Below are positions 1-7,463 of a stretch of 39,079 nt of DNA, one piece after another. Position numbers and translations under genes: made by a program. The notes beneath the pieces are model-generated. The model saw only the letters and a list, made by a program, of their open reading frames with translations, was not told the origin of the DNA and made no database searches. Position 1 is the first letter of the stretch; the number at the start of each line of letters is the position of its first letter. Source of the DNA: an uncultured Clostridium sp. (GTDB lineage Bacteria > Bacillota > Clostridia > Clostridiales > Clostridiaceae); contig NZ_CAMQZG010000031.1 of assembly GCF_947039605.1 (NCBI RefSeq), positions 1 through 39,079 of the forward strand. Reading direction: 5' to 3'.

Positions 1-69
1 GATGCTAGGAAGCAGTAAAAATCTCGATATGGGTATATTTGTCCATATTTTGAGTAGCAGGTATTTTTT

Positions 70-693
70 ATGTACAAAGATATTGAAGCTAAATGTTTTA
101 AACCTAGCGAAATTAAAGGTCTTAGTGAAAAACAAGTTGAGGAACACTTAAAGTTATACAAGGGATATGTTGCTAAAGTAAATGATATTTCAAAAGCAAG
201 CAAGGATGCCCAGGCTTATGCTGGGTCAAATCCAACATTTTCTGCAATGAGATCTCTAAAACAAGGAGAAAGTTTTGCGTTAAATGGTGTTGTCCTTCAT
301 GAACTTTATTTTGAGAATATATCTTGTGCTTCTGATTGTAATTCTAACCTTAATAGTAAACTTGCTAAAATGATTAAAGAACAATATTGTGATGAAAAAT
401 GTTTTATGGATTACTTAAAGCAGGTTGCTTTATCTGTTAGAGGTTGGGCAGTTGTTGCTATTGATAAGGTTACTAAAAGACTTAGAGTAGTTGGAATAGA
501 TGCACATGATGTTGGTGCTTTATGGTGTGCTGCTCCTATTTTAGTTGTAGATGTTTATGAGCATGCTTACTTTATGGACTTTGGAACAGACAGAGGCAAG
601 TATCTTGATACTGTTTTTGCAAGCATTAACTGGACTGTTGCTGAGAACAGGTTAGAGAAATATTGCAATATGTGTGATGATCTTTGTAAATAA
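70..693 (+). CDS. Cysteine-rich Fe/Mn superoxide dismutase homologue
   Basis: A 207-residue protein with the layout of Fe/Mn superoxide dismutase, which converts superoxide to peroxide and oxygen in the cytoplasm. The four expected metal ligands can be placed: His26 (EEHLKLY), His77 (LHELYFENI), Asp161 and His165 (VDVYEHAYF); the RGWAVV stretch near residue 124 matches the core of the C-terminal domain. It is divergent: the usual DVWEH is DVYEH, and the second-sphere His normally four residues after His26 is Tyr30. It has nine cysteines, including CxxxC pairs at 86/90 and 107/111 and a C-terminal C199/C202/C206 cluster, which is unusual for this family. The start is the only one after an in-frame stop at 55-57, with a weak AGCAGG eight bases upstream. 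Family assignment is firm; activity and metal are inferred. Confidence 0.85.
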   Translation: MYKDIEAKCFKPSEIKGLSEKQVEEHLKLYKGYVAKVNDISKASKDAQAYAGSNPTFSAMRSLKQGESFALNGVVLHELYFENISCASDCNSNLNSKLAKMIKEQYCDEKCFMDYLKQVALSVRGWAVVAIDKVTKRLRVVGIDAHDVGALWCAAPILVVDVYEHAYFMDFGTDRGKYLDTVFASINWTVAENRLEKYCNMCDDLCK

Positions 694-705
694 TATTGAT
701 ATAAA

Positions 706-740
706 TGGGTGGCTATAATTATTATAGCTACTCTTTTTTA
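706..740 (+). terminator. Terminator after the SOD gene
   Basis: An AT-rich hairpin built on GGCTATAA / TTATAGCt is followed by CTCTTTTTTA, 15-20 bases after the SOD stop codon. It separates the SOD gene from sdaAB. Confidence 0.65.
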
Positions 741-801
741 GCATTTTGATATAAAATAAAATTAAATTACATATTAAATTTATTTTTATAGGAGATAAAC
801 A

Positions 802-1485
802 ATGAAGAGATTTAGTGTTTTTGATATAATCGGGCCTGTTATGATTGGTCCTTCAAGTTCTCATACAGCTGGTGCTGCAAGACTTGGAAAGGTTGCTAGA
901 ACAATTTGTGGAGATGAAGTTGCAAGTGTTACTTTCCTTTTACATGGTTCTTTTGCAAAAACTTATAAAGGGCATGGAACTGATAAAGCCCTTGTTGCTG
1001 GTATGCTTGGCATGGAACCTGCTGATAAAGAACTTAGAAATTCTATGGAAATTGCAAAGTCAATTGGACTTTCTTTTGAGTTCTTACCAACTGATTTAGG
1101 AGAGGGTCACCATCCTAATACAGTTAAGTTTCTTATGAAAACTAAGAGTGGGAAATCTTGCGAAGTTATGGGTTCATCTATTGGTGGTGGAAATATTGTT
1201 ATAAATGAAGTTAATGGCCAAACTGTTGATTTTACTGGTCAATATCCTACTCTAATAGTTCCACACAAGGATGTTCCTGGTTCTATATCTGCTATTACTG
1301 CAATATTGTACAAGCAGAATATAAATGTAGCTTCTCTTAAAGTTTTTAGAACTGAAAAAGGGAAATCTGCTACTATGATTTTTGAGGTAGATAATAATAT
1401 ACCTAGTGAAATGCTTGAAGAAATTAAATCAATTGAGGCTGTTGATAATATTATCATGATTAAGCCCGATAGTAGGGAGGTATAG
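802..1485 (+). CDS. sdaAB: L-serine dehydratase, iron-sulfur-dependent, beta subunit
   Basis: Beta subunit (227 aa) of the two-subunit [4Fe-4S] L-serine dehydratase that deaminates serine to pyruvate and ammonia, a main amino-acid fermentation step in clostridia. The N-terminal half carries the GPSSSHTAGAARLG signature (residues about 16-29) typical of the family. The C-terminal 70 residues, from about TLIVPHKDVPGSISAITAIL, look like an ACT domain, a usual place for serine or product sensing. The start has an upstream AGGAGA. The alpha subunit begins three bases after the stop, so the two are translated as one unit. Length and domain order match single-domain beta subunits of Gram-positive bacteria. 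Confidence 0.96.
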   Translation: MKRFSVFDIIGPVMIGPSSSHTAGAARLGKVARTICGDEVASVTFLLHGSFAKTYKGHGTDKALVAGMLGMEPADKELRNSMEIAKSIGLSFEFLPTDLGEGHHPNTVKFLMKTKSGKSCEVMGSSIGGGNIVINEVNGQTVDFTGQYPTLIVPHKDVPGSISAITAILYKQNINVASLKVFRTEKGKSATMIFEVDNNIPSEMLEEIKSIEAVDNIIMIKPDSREV

Positions 1486-1488
1486 TTT

Positions 1489-2367
1489 ATGTTTGCTAGA
1501 AATGGTGAAGAACTTTTAAAAATTTGTACTGAAAAGAATTGGTCACTTGCTGACTATGCAATAAATTATGAAGTTGAAAATAGTAATTTTTCTCGTGAGG
1601 GTGTTATAAGCAATATGCATAAAATACTTGAAGCAATGAGAGATGGTGCTAATGAGGGTCAAGAAAAGAAAATTTATTCTGTTAGTGGTCTTATAGGTGG
1701 AGATGCTTATAAAATCAGAAAGTATTTAGAAAAAGGAAATACTCTTTGTGGAGATACTATCGTATCTGCTATTGCTAGGGCAATTTCTTCTTCTGAGGTT
1801 AATGCTGCTATGGGTAGAATAGTTGCTTGCCCAACTGCTGGATCTTGTGGAATTTTACCTGCGGTAATTTTAACTGTGGGAGATAGATTTAATTTTTCAG
1901 ATGATGAGCTTGTAACTGGACTTTTTGCTTCTTCTGCTGTTGGTCTTATAATTGCTCAAAATGCTACTTTATCTGGTGCTGAGGGTGGTTGTCAGGCTGA
2001 ATGTGGCTCTGCTGCTGCTATGGCTAGTGCCGCTACAGTGGAAATGATGGGTGGAGATGTTAATATGGCTCTTAATGCAAGTGCTATAGTTATAAAAAAT
2101 ATTCTTGGGCTAGTATGTGACCCAGTGGCTGGACTTGTAGAGGTTCCTTGTGCTAAAAGAAACTTTGCTGGTGCTGTAAGTGCACTTAGCACTGCTGATT
2201 TAGTAATGGCTGGAGTTTATAGTAAAATTCCTTTTGATGATACTATTGAGGCTATGTATAGAGTTGGTAAAAGTTTACCTGCTTCTCTTAGAGAAACAGC
2301 TCAAGGTGGACTAGCTACTACAAAAACTGGACAAGAACTAAATAAAAAAATATTTGGTGATAACTAA
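1489..2367 (+). CDS. sdaAA: L-serine dehydratase, iron-sulfur-dependent, alpha subunit
   Basis: Catalytic alpha subunit (292 aa) of the iron-sulfur L-serine dehydratase. Cysteines that could bind the oxygen-labile [4Fe-4S] cluster lie in CPTAGSC (C114, C120), GCQAECG (C168, C172) and CDPVAGLVEVPC (C210, C221). Substrate-binding glycine/serine-rich stretches surround them. The AGGGAGG ahead of the start lies at the end of sdaAB, so the pair is translationally linked. A strong terminator follows, making a two-gene operon. Being next to a superoxide dismutase homologue is notable because this cluster is destroyed by oxygen, but the SOD is transcribed separately and a functional link is only a suggestion. 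Confidence 0.97.
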   Translation: MFARNGEELLKICTEKNWSLADYAINYEVENSNFSREGVISNMHKILEAMRDGANEGQEKKIYSVSGLIGGDAYKIRKYLEKGNTLCGDTIVSAIARAISSSEVNAAMGRIVACPTAGSCGILPAVILTVGDRFNFSDDELVTGLFASSAVGLIIAQNATLSGAEGGCQAECGSAAAMASAATVEMMGGDVNMALNASAIVIKNILGLVCDPVAGLVEVPCAKRNFAGAVSALSTADLVMAGVYSKIPFDDTIEAMYRVGKSLPASLRETAQGGLATTKTGQELNKKIFGDN

Positions 2368-2403
2368 AAAAAGACTGGGTGTACATGCCCAGTCTTTTTT
2401 TAT
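2366..2403 (+). terminator. Terminator of the sdaAB-sdaAA operon
   Basis: Perfect stem AGACTGGG / CCCAGTCT with an eight-base loop, flanked by A-run and T-run so that it could also work leftward. It begins right at the sdaAA stop codon. Confidence 0.92.
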
Positions 2404-2518
2404 TGTTATTTGTTTTATAGGAGTTTGTTTGTTTTATTATTTATTTGTTTGTTTGTATTGTTTGTTTTGTTTTGTTTGTATTGTTTGTTTGTTTTATAGG
2501 AGTTTGTTTGTTTTATTT
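2396..2518. repeat. C-free T/G tract with two 30-bp direct repeats
   Basis: About 120 bases in which the + strand has no C and is mostly TTTG/TTTTG runs. Inside it a 30-base unit containing TTTTATAGGAGTTTG occurs at 2409-2438 and again, identical, at 2488-2517 (period 79). It fills most of the gap between the convergent sdaAA and proC genes. No coding sequence is seen. It looks like slipped-strand low-complexity DNA rather than a mobile element. Confidence 0.8.
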
Positions 2519-2584
2519 CGTTGTGTTTAATGACTTCCGAATCAATTGAAATTCATTATCATCAACCTCTGTCTTTATTATAGC

Positions 2585-2617
2585 AGTAGTTGAGAATGAA
2601 TGTCAACTACTTTTTCT
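2585..2617 (+). terminator. Hairpin overlapping the proC stop codon
   Basis: Perfect nine-base stem AGTAGTTGA / TCAACTACT (2585-2593 and 2603-2611) followed on the + strand by TTTTT. The right arm contains the proC stop codon. Only the rightward reading has a U-run, so it may stop sda read-through before it enters antisense to proC; leftward it could still protect the proC mRNA end. Confidence 0.6.
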
Positions 2618-3422
2618 GCATTTCTTTAGATTTTTTTTCACAAGCTTCCATAGCACCTATAATAGCTTTTCTAAATCCTGCATTTTCAAGCTCTGAAACT
2701 GCTTCTATAGTTGTCCCACTAGGTGAACAAACTCTATCTTTTAAAACTGCTGGATGCTCTCCTGTTTCTAAAACCATCTTAGCAGTCCCAAGAAGACTTT
2801 GTGCCGCAAGTTTGTATGATTTATTTGCTGGAATTCCTGCTTTTATACCAGCTGTCCCCATAGCTTCTATAAACATATATCCATATGCTGGTGAGGAACC
2901 ACATAATGCTATAAATCCATGGAAGTATTTTTCTTCTAATATCTCACTTTTTCCAAAACTATTAAATATATCTTGTATTTCTTCTAGTTCAATATCAGTA
3001 ACATTTTTATTAGCACATATTGCACTCATCCCCTCACCTACTAAAGCCGGTGTATTAGGCATAGTTCTTACTACCTTTAGTCCATAAGAGTATATTCCAA
3101 ACATACTTTGTATATCTTCAATTCCAACTCCTGCAGCTATACTAACTATAATTGTATCTGCCCTAACATAATCTTTTATCTCTTTTATTACTTCTGAGAA
3201 AAAGTGTGGTTTTACTGCAAGTATTAATATATCTGAATTTCTAGTAACTTCTGTATTGTCTGCTACATTAACTCCAAACTTCTCTGATATATTTTTTTTA
3301 CTTTCTTCTGATTTTGCACTACAAAAAATACTCTCTTTATCAAATATCCCTGCTTTAAGTATCCCCTCAAGCATTGCTCCACCCATGTTTCCACAACCTA
3401 TAAATCCTATTTTCTTACTCAT
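2607..3422 (-). CDS. proC: Pyrroline-5-carboxylate reductase
   Basis: Last step of proline synthesis: NAD(P)H-dependent reduction of pyrroline-5-carboxylate to proline, in the cytosol. The protein (271 aa) opens with a Rossmann dinucleotide-binding site, GFIGCGNMGGAM, within the first 20 residues. It ends with the all-helical dimer domain bearing the family signature around PSGTTIEAV. I chose the start at 3422 over an upstream in-frame ATG at 3455, because GGAGGAG lies at the right distance and the family begins just before the Rossmann strand. It lies 58 bases after dnaB on the same strand with no clear promoter between, so it is probably read from the dnaB transcript. Confidence 0.95.
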   Translation of the reverse strand: MSKKIGFIGCGNMGGAMLEGILKAGIFDKESIFCSAKSEESKKNISEKFGVNVADNTEVTRNSDILILAVKPHFFSEVIKEIKDYVRADTIIVSIAAGVGIEDIQSMFGIYSYGLKVVRTMPNTPALVGEGMSAICANKNVTDIELEEIQDIFNSFGKSEILEEKYFHGFIALCGSSPAYGYMFIEAMGTAGIKAGIPANKSYKLAAQSLLGTAKMVLETGEHPAVLKDRVCSPSGTTIEAVSELENAGFRKAIIGAMEACEKKSKEMQKK

Positions 3423-3480
3423 AAAAACTCCTCCTTTTATTCTAGAAAAGCACACAGAATCACTTCTGTATGCTAAGTAT

Positions 3481-4815
3481 TTAATCTATATCTGATAAAT
3501 CTAAATTACCGAATCTACTGTATTGACCAAGCCATGCAAGTTTAACAGTACCAACTGGACCGTTTCTCTGCTTGGAAACTATACATTCCGCTATATTTTT
3601 TTCATCAGTTTCTTTATTATAATATTCATCTCTATATAAAAACATAACAAGGTCGGCATCCTGTTCTATAGAACCTGATTCTCTAAGGTCAGATAGCATA
3701 GGTCTGTGGTCAGCTCTTTGCTCTGGTGCACGAGATAACTGTGACAGTGCTATAACAGGACATTTCATTTCTTTTGCAATAGCTTTAATATTTCTTGAGA
3801 TTTCTGAAACCTCTTGTTGTCTACTTTCTTCTCCACTACCACTCATAAGTTGAAGGTAATCTATAAGAATTAAATCTACTCCATGCTCTGCTTTAAGTTT
3901 TCTACATTTTGATCTCATCTCCATAATAGAAACCCCAGCTGTATCATCTATATATATTTTAGCAGATGATAAAGGACCTGCTGCCCTTGCGATATTTTCC
4001 CAGTCTTTATCTTCAAGTTGACCTGTTCTAAGACTAAGCATATCAACACTTGCCTGCGAACATAATAATTTATAAGCAAGTTGCTCTTTTGACATCTCTA
4101 GTGAGAATATAACAACACTTTTTCCCTCTTTAAGTGCTGCATGTTCTGCTATATTTAAAGCAAAAGTTGTTTTCCCCATAGATGGTCTTGCTGCAATTAG
4201 AATCATTTCTCCTGATTGGAATCCTGAAGTTTTAGAATCAAGGTCATTAAACCCTGAACCAACACCTGTTGTTTGTCCCTTATTTTTATAAAGTCTTTCA
4301 ATCTCTTCAAATCCTCTTTCAAGAACAGAACTAATTGATTCAAAGTCACCTGAATTTTTAGTTTCTGATATATCAAATATTCTTTTCTCTGCTGAATCTA
4401 CAACCTTCATAACATCACCTTGCTCATTATAACAACTTGATATTATTTCTGTAGATGCCTTTATAAGTCTTCTTAGAACTGCTTTATCTGCAACTATAGT
4501 TATATACTCACCTATATTTTCTGTACTAAGAACACCAGCTTCCATTTCTGCTATATAAGTAATTCCACCAGCTTTTTCAAGCATGTCATTTGATTTAAGA
4601 TATTCTATTAAAGTGACCTGATCAACAGCATCATCTTTTTGAAACATCTCCACTATGCCCTTAAAAACTATTTTGTGAGATTCTCTATAAAAGTCATCTG
4701 CTGATAAGGCTTCTGCACTTTTAGCTATTGCGTTTCTTTCAACCATCATAGCTCCAAGAACTGCTTGTTCCGCCTCAATACTTTGGGGCAAACTTTTCAT
4801 TACTGGTGCATCCAT
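3481..4815 (-). CDS. dnaB: Replicative DNA helicase
   Basis: Hexameric 5'-3' helicase (DnaC in Bacillus nomenclature) that unwinds DNA at the fork, 444 aa, usual length. An N-terminal primase-interacting domain occupies about residues 8-110. The RecA-like motor follows, with the Walker A motif ARPSMGKTT near 209-217, the Walker B-type LILIDYLQLM, and the arginine-rich QLSRAPEQRADHRPMLSDLR region. The start ATG follows GGAGG. The gene belongs to a leftward cluster with the Lon-type protease, rplI and gdpP, an order common in Firmicutes, but a terminator and a promoter separate it from the protease gene. Confidence 0.97.
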   Translation of the reverse strand: MDAPVMKSLPQSIEAEQAVLGAMMVERNAIAKSAEALSADDFYRESHKIVFKGIVEMFQKDDAVDQVTLIEYLKSNDMLEKAGGITYIAEMEAGVLSTENIGEYITIVADKAVLRRLIKASTEIISSCYNEQGDVMKVVDSAEKRIFDISETKNSGDFESISSVLERGFEEIERLYKNKGQTTGVGSGFNDLDSKTSGFQSGEMILIAARPSMGKTTFALNIAEHAALKEGKSVVIFSLEMSKEQLAYKLLCSQASVDMLSLRTGQLEDKDWENIARAAGPLSSAKIYIDDTAGVSIMEMRSKCRKLKAEHGVDLILIDYLQLMSGSGEESRQQEVSEISRNIKAIAKEMKCPVIALSQLSRAPEQRADHRPMLSDLRESGSIEQDADLVMFLYRDEYYNKETDEKNIAECIVSKQRNGPVGTVKLAWLGQYSRFGNLDLSDID

Positions 4816-4929
4816 TGTCTTATCCTCCTAATCTATAAATAGTTCTTTGTATCCCATTTTATTTTTCGTTGTTTATTTAATTAAGTATTTTACTACTTTA
4901 AATTTCAAATATGTATTTAGTATGGCTTA

Positions 4930-4946
4930 TAGCCTAATTTAGGCTA
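4930..4946 (-). promoter_or_regulatory. Palindrome in the dnaB leader
   Basis: TAGCCTAATTTAGGCTA is a perfect 8+1+8 palindrome between the predicted dnaB promoter and its start. It shares its left arm with a second hairpin, GGCT-TAT-AGCC (4924-4934), so the two cannot form together. It could be an operator or alternative leader folds; the protein partner is unknown. Confidence 0.4.
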
Positions 4947-4991
4947 ATACTTACTATTCATCTTAACTTTTACTTTTAGTCAATCTTCTAT

Positions 4992-5021
4992 ATTATATCA
5001 TTTATTATGTTTTTTAATCAA
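4992..5021 (-). promoter_or_regulatory. Predicted sigma-A promoter of dnaB-proC
   Basis: On the minus strand TTGATT, an 18-base spacer and TATAAT. It lies about 180 bases upstream of dnaB and just after the terminator of the preceding unit. Called from consensus only. Confidence 0.5.
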
Positions 5022-5063
5022 AGAAACCCTTTATAAAATTAATGTTAAAATTTTATAAAGATA

Positions 5064-5100
5064 TAAATAAGGGCTATGTTTTACAACATAGCCCTTGTTT
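5064..5100 (-). terminator. Terminator after the Lon-family protease gene
   Basis: Perfect stem GGGCTATGTT / AACATAGCCC with a four-base loop, extended by A/T pairs and followed leftward by TTATTTATAT. It is five bases from the stop codon of the protease gene. Confidence 0.88.
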
Positions 5101-5105
5101 ATATC

Positions 5106-7004
5106 TTATGAAAATGCAATTTCCATTAATGCTTCTATATCCTTAATAGCCCTAACTTCAACATCTAAAAGACCTTTTGGAATTTCTCTCTCATTATCTA
5201 TTGGAACAGTTACAAGTCTTATACCTTTTCTTCTAGCTCCATAAATTTTTTCAAAGATTCCACCAACTGGTTTAATATTTCCTCTTAAAGAAATTTCTCC
5301 TGTTATTGCAAGATCTTGTCTTATTGGCTTATCAAGAAGTGAACTTATGATACAAAGTGTTATTGCAGCACCTGCTGAAGGTCCATCAATCTTTCCTCCA
5401 CCAACTACATTGACATGTATATCATAATCTTTGATGTCTTTGTCAGTAACTTTTCTAATAACCGAAGCAGCATTGAATACTGAGTCTTTAGCCATTGAAC
5501 CAGCAGTATCATTGAATCTTATTGTTCCAGCACCTGCTTTTCTAGCTTTAAATGTTACAGCTTCAATTTCAATTGTTGAACCAAGGAATCCTGAAACTCC
5601 AAGTCCACAAACTTTTCCAACTTCTTTATCATCAAGTTGCTCAAATTTTTCGTAAGGTACAAATCTACCTATACTTAAAACTTCGTTTACATCTTTTAAA
5701 AGAATTTTCACTCTCTTTGGCTCTTTACTTTTACTTCTTAGAAGTGCCTGACCATATGAATCAGCAAGTATATTTACAGCCTTTCTTCCCTCTATTGTAT
5801 AGTTAGCAATTATCTTAGCTACTCCGTCTTCAAGGATTGCTCCAAGTTTCTTCGCTGCATTTGTAATAATTCTTTCTATATCTGGTGTACTAAGTGGTTC
5901 AAAATAAACCTCTGTACATCTTGATCTTACAGCTGGGTTGATATCTCCTGGGCTTCTTGTTGTAGCACCTATCATAACAAAATCAGCTGGTGCACCATTA
6001 TCAAATAAATATTTGATGTATCCTGGTACATTTTTATCATCAGGGTCATAGTAAGATGAAGTAAATTCTACTCTCTTATCTTCTAACACTTTTAATAATT
6101 TATTTTGAAGGAATGAGTCAAGTTCACCTATTTCATCAATAAATAGTATTCCACCATGTGCCTCTGTAACAAGACCTGTTTTTGGTTCTGGAACTCCTAT
6201 TTCAGCAAGGTCTCTCTTACTTCCTTGATATATAGGGTCATGTACTGATCCTAAAAGTGGGTTAGATATTTCTCTTGGGTCCCATCTTAGAGTAGTACCA
6301 TCAACTTCTACAAATTTTGAATCATCATTAAATGCAGAATTCTTGATTTTTTTAGCAGCTTCTAGTGCTATTCTAGCAGCAGTTGTTTTACCAACTCCTG
6401 GTGGTCCATATATAATTATATGTTGTGGATATGGTGATACAAGCTTTGAAATTAATGACTTAATTGCTCTTTCTTGTCCTATAATATCCTTAAAATCTTG
6501 TGGTCTTAAAAGTGACATGATATTTTTACTTGGTATTTTACTATCTAACTCTTCTAAATGCTTAAGCTTATTTAAAGTTCCTGCATTTTCTGGACCTTTT
6601 TTCTTTCTGATAATTTCAAGTCTCATATCATCCATGTACTTTTCTTGTTTTTCTTGTAGTGCTTTTTCAAGCTCTGCATTTATCTTTTTCTTTAAATATC
6701 TTTTAGCAAGTTCTCCTGACATGTTATTACATATCTCTTCTAAAACTTCCTCATAATTTTTTTCAGTTGGAATTGTATGATTACATTGTCCTTCTGAAAC
6801 AATCATGTTTAAAGCATGTAATTTTTCATATAAATTATCTGAGTCCATATATTTTTGTAGCTTAAATCTTACCACTCTAGCTCTCATTGCACCATCATCT
6901 AACATTTTTGTTGCAACTTCATTAAGTACTTCTACTTGGCTCTCTAAACTTAATCCGTCTGCCATTAGATAGCTAATGACTTTATTTTCATCTACTGATT
7001 TCAA
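5106..7004 (-). CDS. lonC: Lon-family ATP-dependent protease (sporulation-type, LonC-like)
   Basis: A 632-residue AAA+ serine protease of the Lon family without the classical Lon N-terminal domain. Residues 1-165 are helical and charged. The ATPase module has Walker A GPPGVGKTT (200-208) and Walker B ILFIDEIG (286-293). The C-terminal S16 protease domain has the catalytic dyad Ser543 (DGPSAGAA) and Lys586 (GGIFEKIYGA). I see no transmembrane segment between Walker A and B, unlike archaeal LonB. The family with this layout, next to rplI and dnaB, is known mainly from endospore formers. Translation probably starts at TTG 7004 behind GGGGGA, 15 bases after rplI. The symbol is by family resemblance; its substrates are unknown. 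Confidence 0.88.
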   Translation of the reverse strand: MKSVDENKVISYLMADGLSLESQVEVLNEVATKMLDDGAMRARVVRFKLQKYMDSDNLYEKLHALNMIVSEGQCNHTIPTEKNYEEVLEEICNNMSGELAKRYLKKKINAELEKALQEKQEKYMDDMRLEIIRKKKGPENAGTLNKLKHLEELDSKIPSKNIMSLLRPQDFKDIIGQERAIKSLISKLVSPYPQHIIIYGPPGVGKTTAARIALEAAKKIKNSAFNDDSKFVEVDGTTLRWDPREISNPLLGSVHDPIYQGSKRDLAEIGVPEPKTGLVTEAHGGILFIDEIGELDSFLQNKLLKVLEDKRVEFTSSYYDPDDKNVPGYIKYLFDNGAPADFVMIGATTRSPGDINPAVRSRCTEVYFEPLSTPDIERIITNAAKKLGAILEDGVAKIIANYTIEGRKAVNILADSYGQALLRSKSKEPKRVKILLKDVNEVLSIGRFVPYEKFEQLDDKEVGKVCGLGVSGFLGSTIEIEAVTFKARKAGAGTIRFNDTAGSMAKDSVFNAASVIRKVTDKDIKDYDIHVNVVGGGKIDGPSAGAAITLCIISSLLDKPIRQDLAITGEISLRGNIKPVGGIFEKIYGARRKGIRLVTVPIDNEREIPKGLLDVEVRAIKDIEALMEIAFS

Positions 7005-7019
7005 TTTTTAATCCCCCTT

Positions 7020-7463
7020 CTATGCAGGAACAACCATAACTTTCATCTTTGTTGTTATTTCTGGATATATCTTAATTTCCACTGTATATGTTCCAAGAAT
7101 TTTGATTGTTTCCATTTGAATTTTCTTTTTATCTACTTTAATTTTATAGTCTTTTTCTATAAGTCCCGCAACATCTTTATTTGTGATAGCTCCGAATAAT
7201 CTTCCACCATCTCCTGATTTAGCAGTTACTGTAACAACTTTATCTCTTAACTCTTCTGCAAGTTTTTGAGCTGCTTCTACTTCTGCAAGTTTTGCTTTTC
7301 TCTCTATTGTTTTTTTAGCATTTAATATATGCAAACTATTGTCTGTTGCTTGTTCTGCAAGTTTTCTTGGGAACAAGTAGTTTCTTGCATATCCATCTGA
7401 TGCTTCTATTACATCACCTTTTTTACCTAAATTTTTAACTTCTTTTAATAAAATAACTTTCAT
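7020..7463 (-). CDS. rplI: 50S ribosomal protein L9
   Basis: Ribosomal protein L9 (147 aa), which binds 23S rRNA at the base of the L1 stalk. The N-terminal rRNA-binding domain is typical: [17 protein letters not shown], then [13 protein letters not shown] near 25-37. A long helix (about 45-80) connects it to the C-terminal domain with GGRLFGAIT. Its ATG shares one base with the gdpP stop (TAATG), so the two are translationally coupled, the usual arrangement in Firmicutes. Confidence 0.98.
   Translation of the reverse strand: MKVILLKEVKNLGKKGDVIEASDGYARNYLFPRKLAEQATDNSLHILNAKKTIERKAKLAEVEAAQKLAEELRDKVVTVTAKSGDGGRLFGAITNKDVAGLIEKDYKIKVDKKKIQMETIKILGTYTVEIKIYPEITTKMKVMVVPA

Noticed and set aside
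1-18. Possible last five codons (ending AGG AAG CAG TAA) of a gene entering from the left
   Set aside because: Too short to tell from chance; no product can be named.
2409-2517. CRISPR-like repeat pair
   Set aside because: Only two copies, a low-complexity T/G spacer and no cas genes.
6343-6756. A 137-codon open frame antisense to the Lon-family protease gene
   Set aside because: Shadow of the real gene; hydrophobic Ser/Leu/Phe-rich composition is the expected artefact.
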